Assembly: GCA_009930275.1 (NCBI GenBank)
Contig: RZYP01000003.1
Span: forward strand, 1-64,000
Direction: 5' to 3'
DNA: 64,000 nucleotides
Origin: Negativicutes bacterium
GTDB taxonomy: Bacteria; Bacillota_C; Negativicutes; Acidaminococcales; Acidaminococcaceae
Below, piece by piece: positions 63,337 to 64,000 of this stretch (the stretch's first letter is position 1; the number at the start of each line of letters is the position of its first letter). The notes under the pieces were generated by a model. The model searched no databases. It was not told the origin of the DNA and worked only from the letters and a program-made list of their open reading frames with translations. The translations under genes and the position numbers were made by a program.

Positions 63337-64000
63337 TATATTTCTCCAATATTCTCCTGGCTGCTGCCGCGCAGCCAACTGCATTATCAGAACTAAAAAC
63401 AGGATTAGGAACATGAACCAATATATTATGATTACCCAGTACCTTTGTTATATGATTTCTTACATAATCATTTGCAGTCACACCACCAACTAATAGAACA
63501 TCAGCAATTGACTCAATTTTAACTATGTTCAAGATACACCGGGCAAAAGATTCTGCCAGAGTGAATTCAACACCAAGGGCAACTCTATCAGATTCTACAC
63601 CAGACTCTATCGCTCTGAGAGCCGCTGTGGCAGGACCAGAAAAACTAATTTTTTCTTTTTTAACCGAAACAGGCAGCGAATAGGGCTCACTCGCCTTCGT
63701 TGCAACCTTTTCAAGTTCTGCGCCGGCAGGAAACTGCAGACCTAGCGCAACGCCAATCCTGTCAACAAATTGCCCTGCATTCAGATCTATGCTACCGCCA
63801 ACTTCACTAAGAATATAACGAGAACCCGCAATAGGCTCTGCTATTAATAACTCGGTTGTTCCGCCGGATGCATGCAACATTAAGAAACGATTAGCAATTG
63901 ACGCACCTGATGAAAATAATCCTGCTTCCAGATGGTTTTCCTGATGACTGATTGGTACCATTTCGACTTTCAACATCGCTGCCATACTCCTGGCAAATCC
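63326..64000 (-). CDS. TsaD/Gcp-like protein (peptidase M22 family), 5' end outside the window
   Basis: A partial reading frame that continues past the window edge (residues GFARS precede the first internal Met). It belongs to the ASKHA family of TsaD/Gcp: the metal His pair appears in ISHQENHLEAG, the phosphate loop as HASGGTTELL, and the final Asp in FSSDNAVGCAA. It differs from true TsaD, which reads HHxEGH and SGGHTEL, so it is probably a paralogue often found next to xseA in Clostridia and Negativicutes. It overlaps xseA by 11 bases. Function unknown. Confidence 0.82.
   Translation of the reverse strand, partial: GFARSMAAMLKVEMVPISHQENHLEAGLFSSGASIANRFLMLHASGGTTELLIAEPIAGSRYILSEVGGSIDLNAGQFVDRIGVALGLQFPAGAELEKVATKASEPYSLPVSVKKEKISFSGPATAALRAIESGVESDRVALGVEFTLAESFARCILNIVKIESIADVLLVGGVTANDYVRNHITKVLGNHNILVHVPNPVFSSDNAVGCAAAARRILEKYNDR

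Noticed and set aside
1..64000. CRISPR arrays, insertion sequences, phage genes, tRNA or rRNA
   Set aside because: Reading through the intergenic regions I saw no spaced repeats, transposase, integrase or cloverleaf; a tRNAscan-type search would be needed to exclude short RNAs fully.

Overview
The window reads as chromosomal core DNA of a low-GC, AT-rich, anaerobic Firmicute that probably has an outer membrane, most likely a member of the Negativicutes. Three things point there. The order rpsB-tsf-pyrH-frr-uppS-cdsA-dxr-rseP-ispG-proS-polC-rimP-nusA-ylxR-ylxQ-infB-rbfA-nrnA-truB-ribF-rpsO is typical of Firmicutes, as are a Bacillus-type LexA box and spoVS. The Tad pilus locus contains a secretin (RcpA/CpaC), a protein that only makes sense in an outer membrane. 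Phosphatidylserine/ethanolamine synthesis genes (pssA, psd) and an electron-bifurcating NfnAB pair fit an anaerobic diderm. This assignment is inferred from gene content, not from a marker search.

Layout. 0.1-0.7 kb: a DUF47/PhoU-like gene. 1.2-10.9 kb: a complete Tad (tight adherence, type IVc) pilus locus: cpaB, secretin, tadZ, tadB, two flp pilins (the second only 59 aa, with its own strong promoter), tadE, a TadG-like gene, tadA, tadC, a DUF192 gene and a prepilin peptidase. 11.1-16.7 kb: a zinc-ribbon protein of unknown function with prfC, a TagA-type glycosyltransferase, psd-pssA and a membrane GT2 glycosyltransferase. 16.9-24.9 kb: one tight operon for salvage of the by-products of S-adenosylmethionine (HAD phosphatase, MtnP-like phosphorylase, mtnA, an AHCY-like hydrolase, class II aldolase, mtaD) ending in nfnA-nfnB. 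25.2 kb: lexA with SOS boxes. From 26.1 kb onward almost everything lies on the minus strand: a ynbB-like gene and hflX; the rpsO...rpsB translation/isoprenoid/lipid/replication supercluster; one plus-strand aminotransferase; then spoVS, nudF, recN, argR, nadK, tlyA, dxs, ispA, xseB, xseA and a TsaD-like gene cut by the window edge.

The most interesting system is the 16.9-24.9 kb operon. Residues in three of its enzymes agree on one unusual route. The MtnP-like protein has Asn/Ala where methylthioadenosine phosphorylases have two Asp that read the 6-amino group. The AHCY-like protein has the HxExK motif of the archaeal/Thermotoga type instead of HxTxE and lacks the usual C-terminal tail. A deaminase (MtaD) sits in the same operon. 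Together they suggest that S-adenosylhomocysteine, methylthioadenosine and 5'-deoxyadenosine are first deaminated to inosine forms and then cleaved, with the sugar phosphate going through MtnA and a FucA-type aldolase to DHAP (DHAP-shunt logic). This is a hypothesis read from sequence.

Other points: PolC lacks the inserted proofreading exonuclease; a PASTA-like mini-protein and a 58-aa ferredoxin sit between frr and uppS; spoVS has a sigma-H-like promoter; intrinsic terminators lie inside the probable leaders of rimP-nusA, the aminotransferase and the zinc-ribbon-prfC unit. No rRNA, tRNA, insertion sequence, prophage or CRISPR array was seen.
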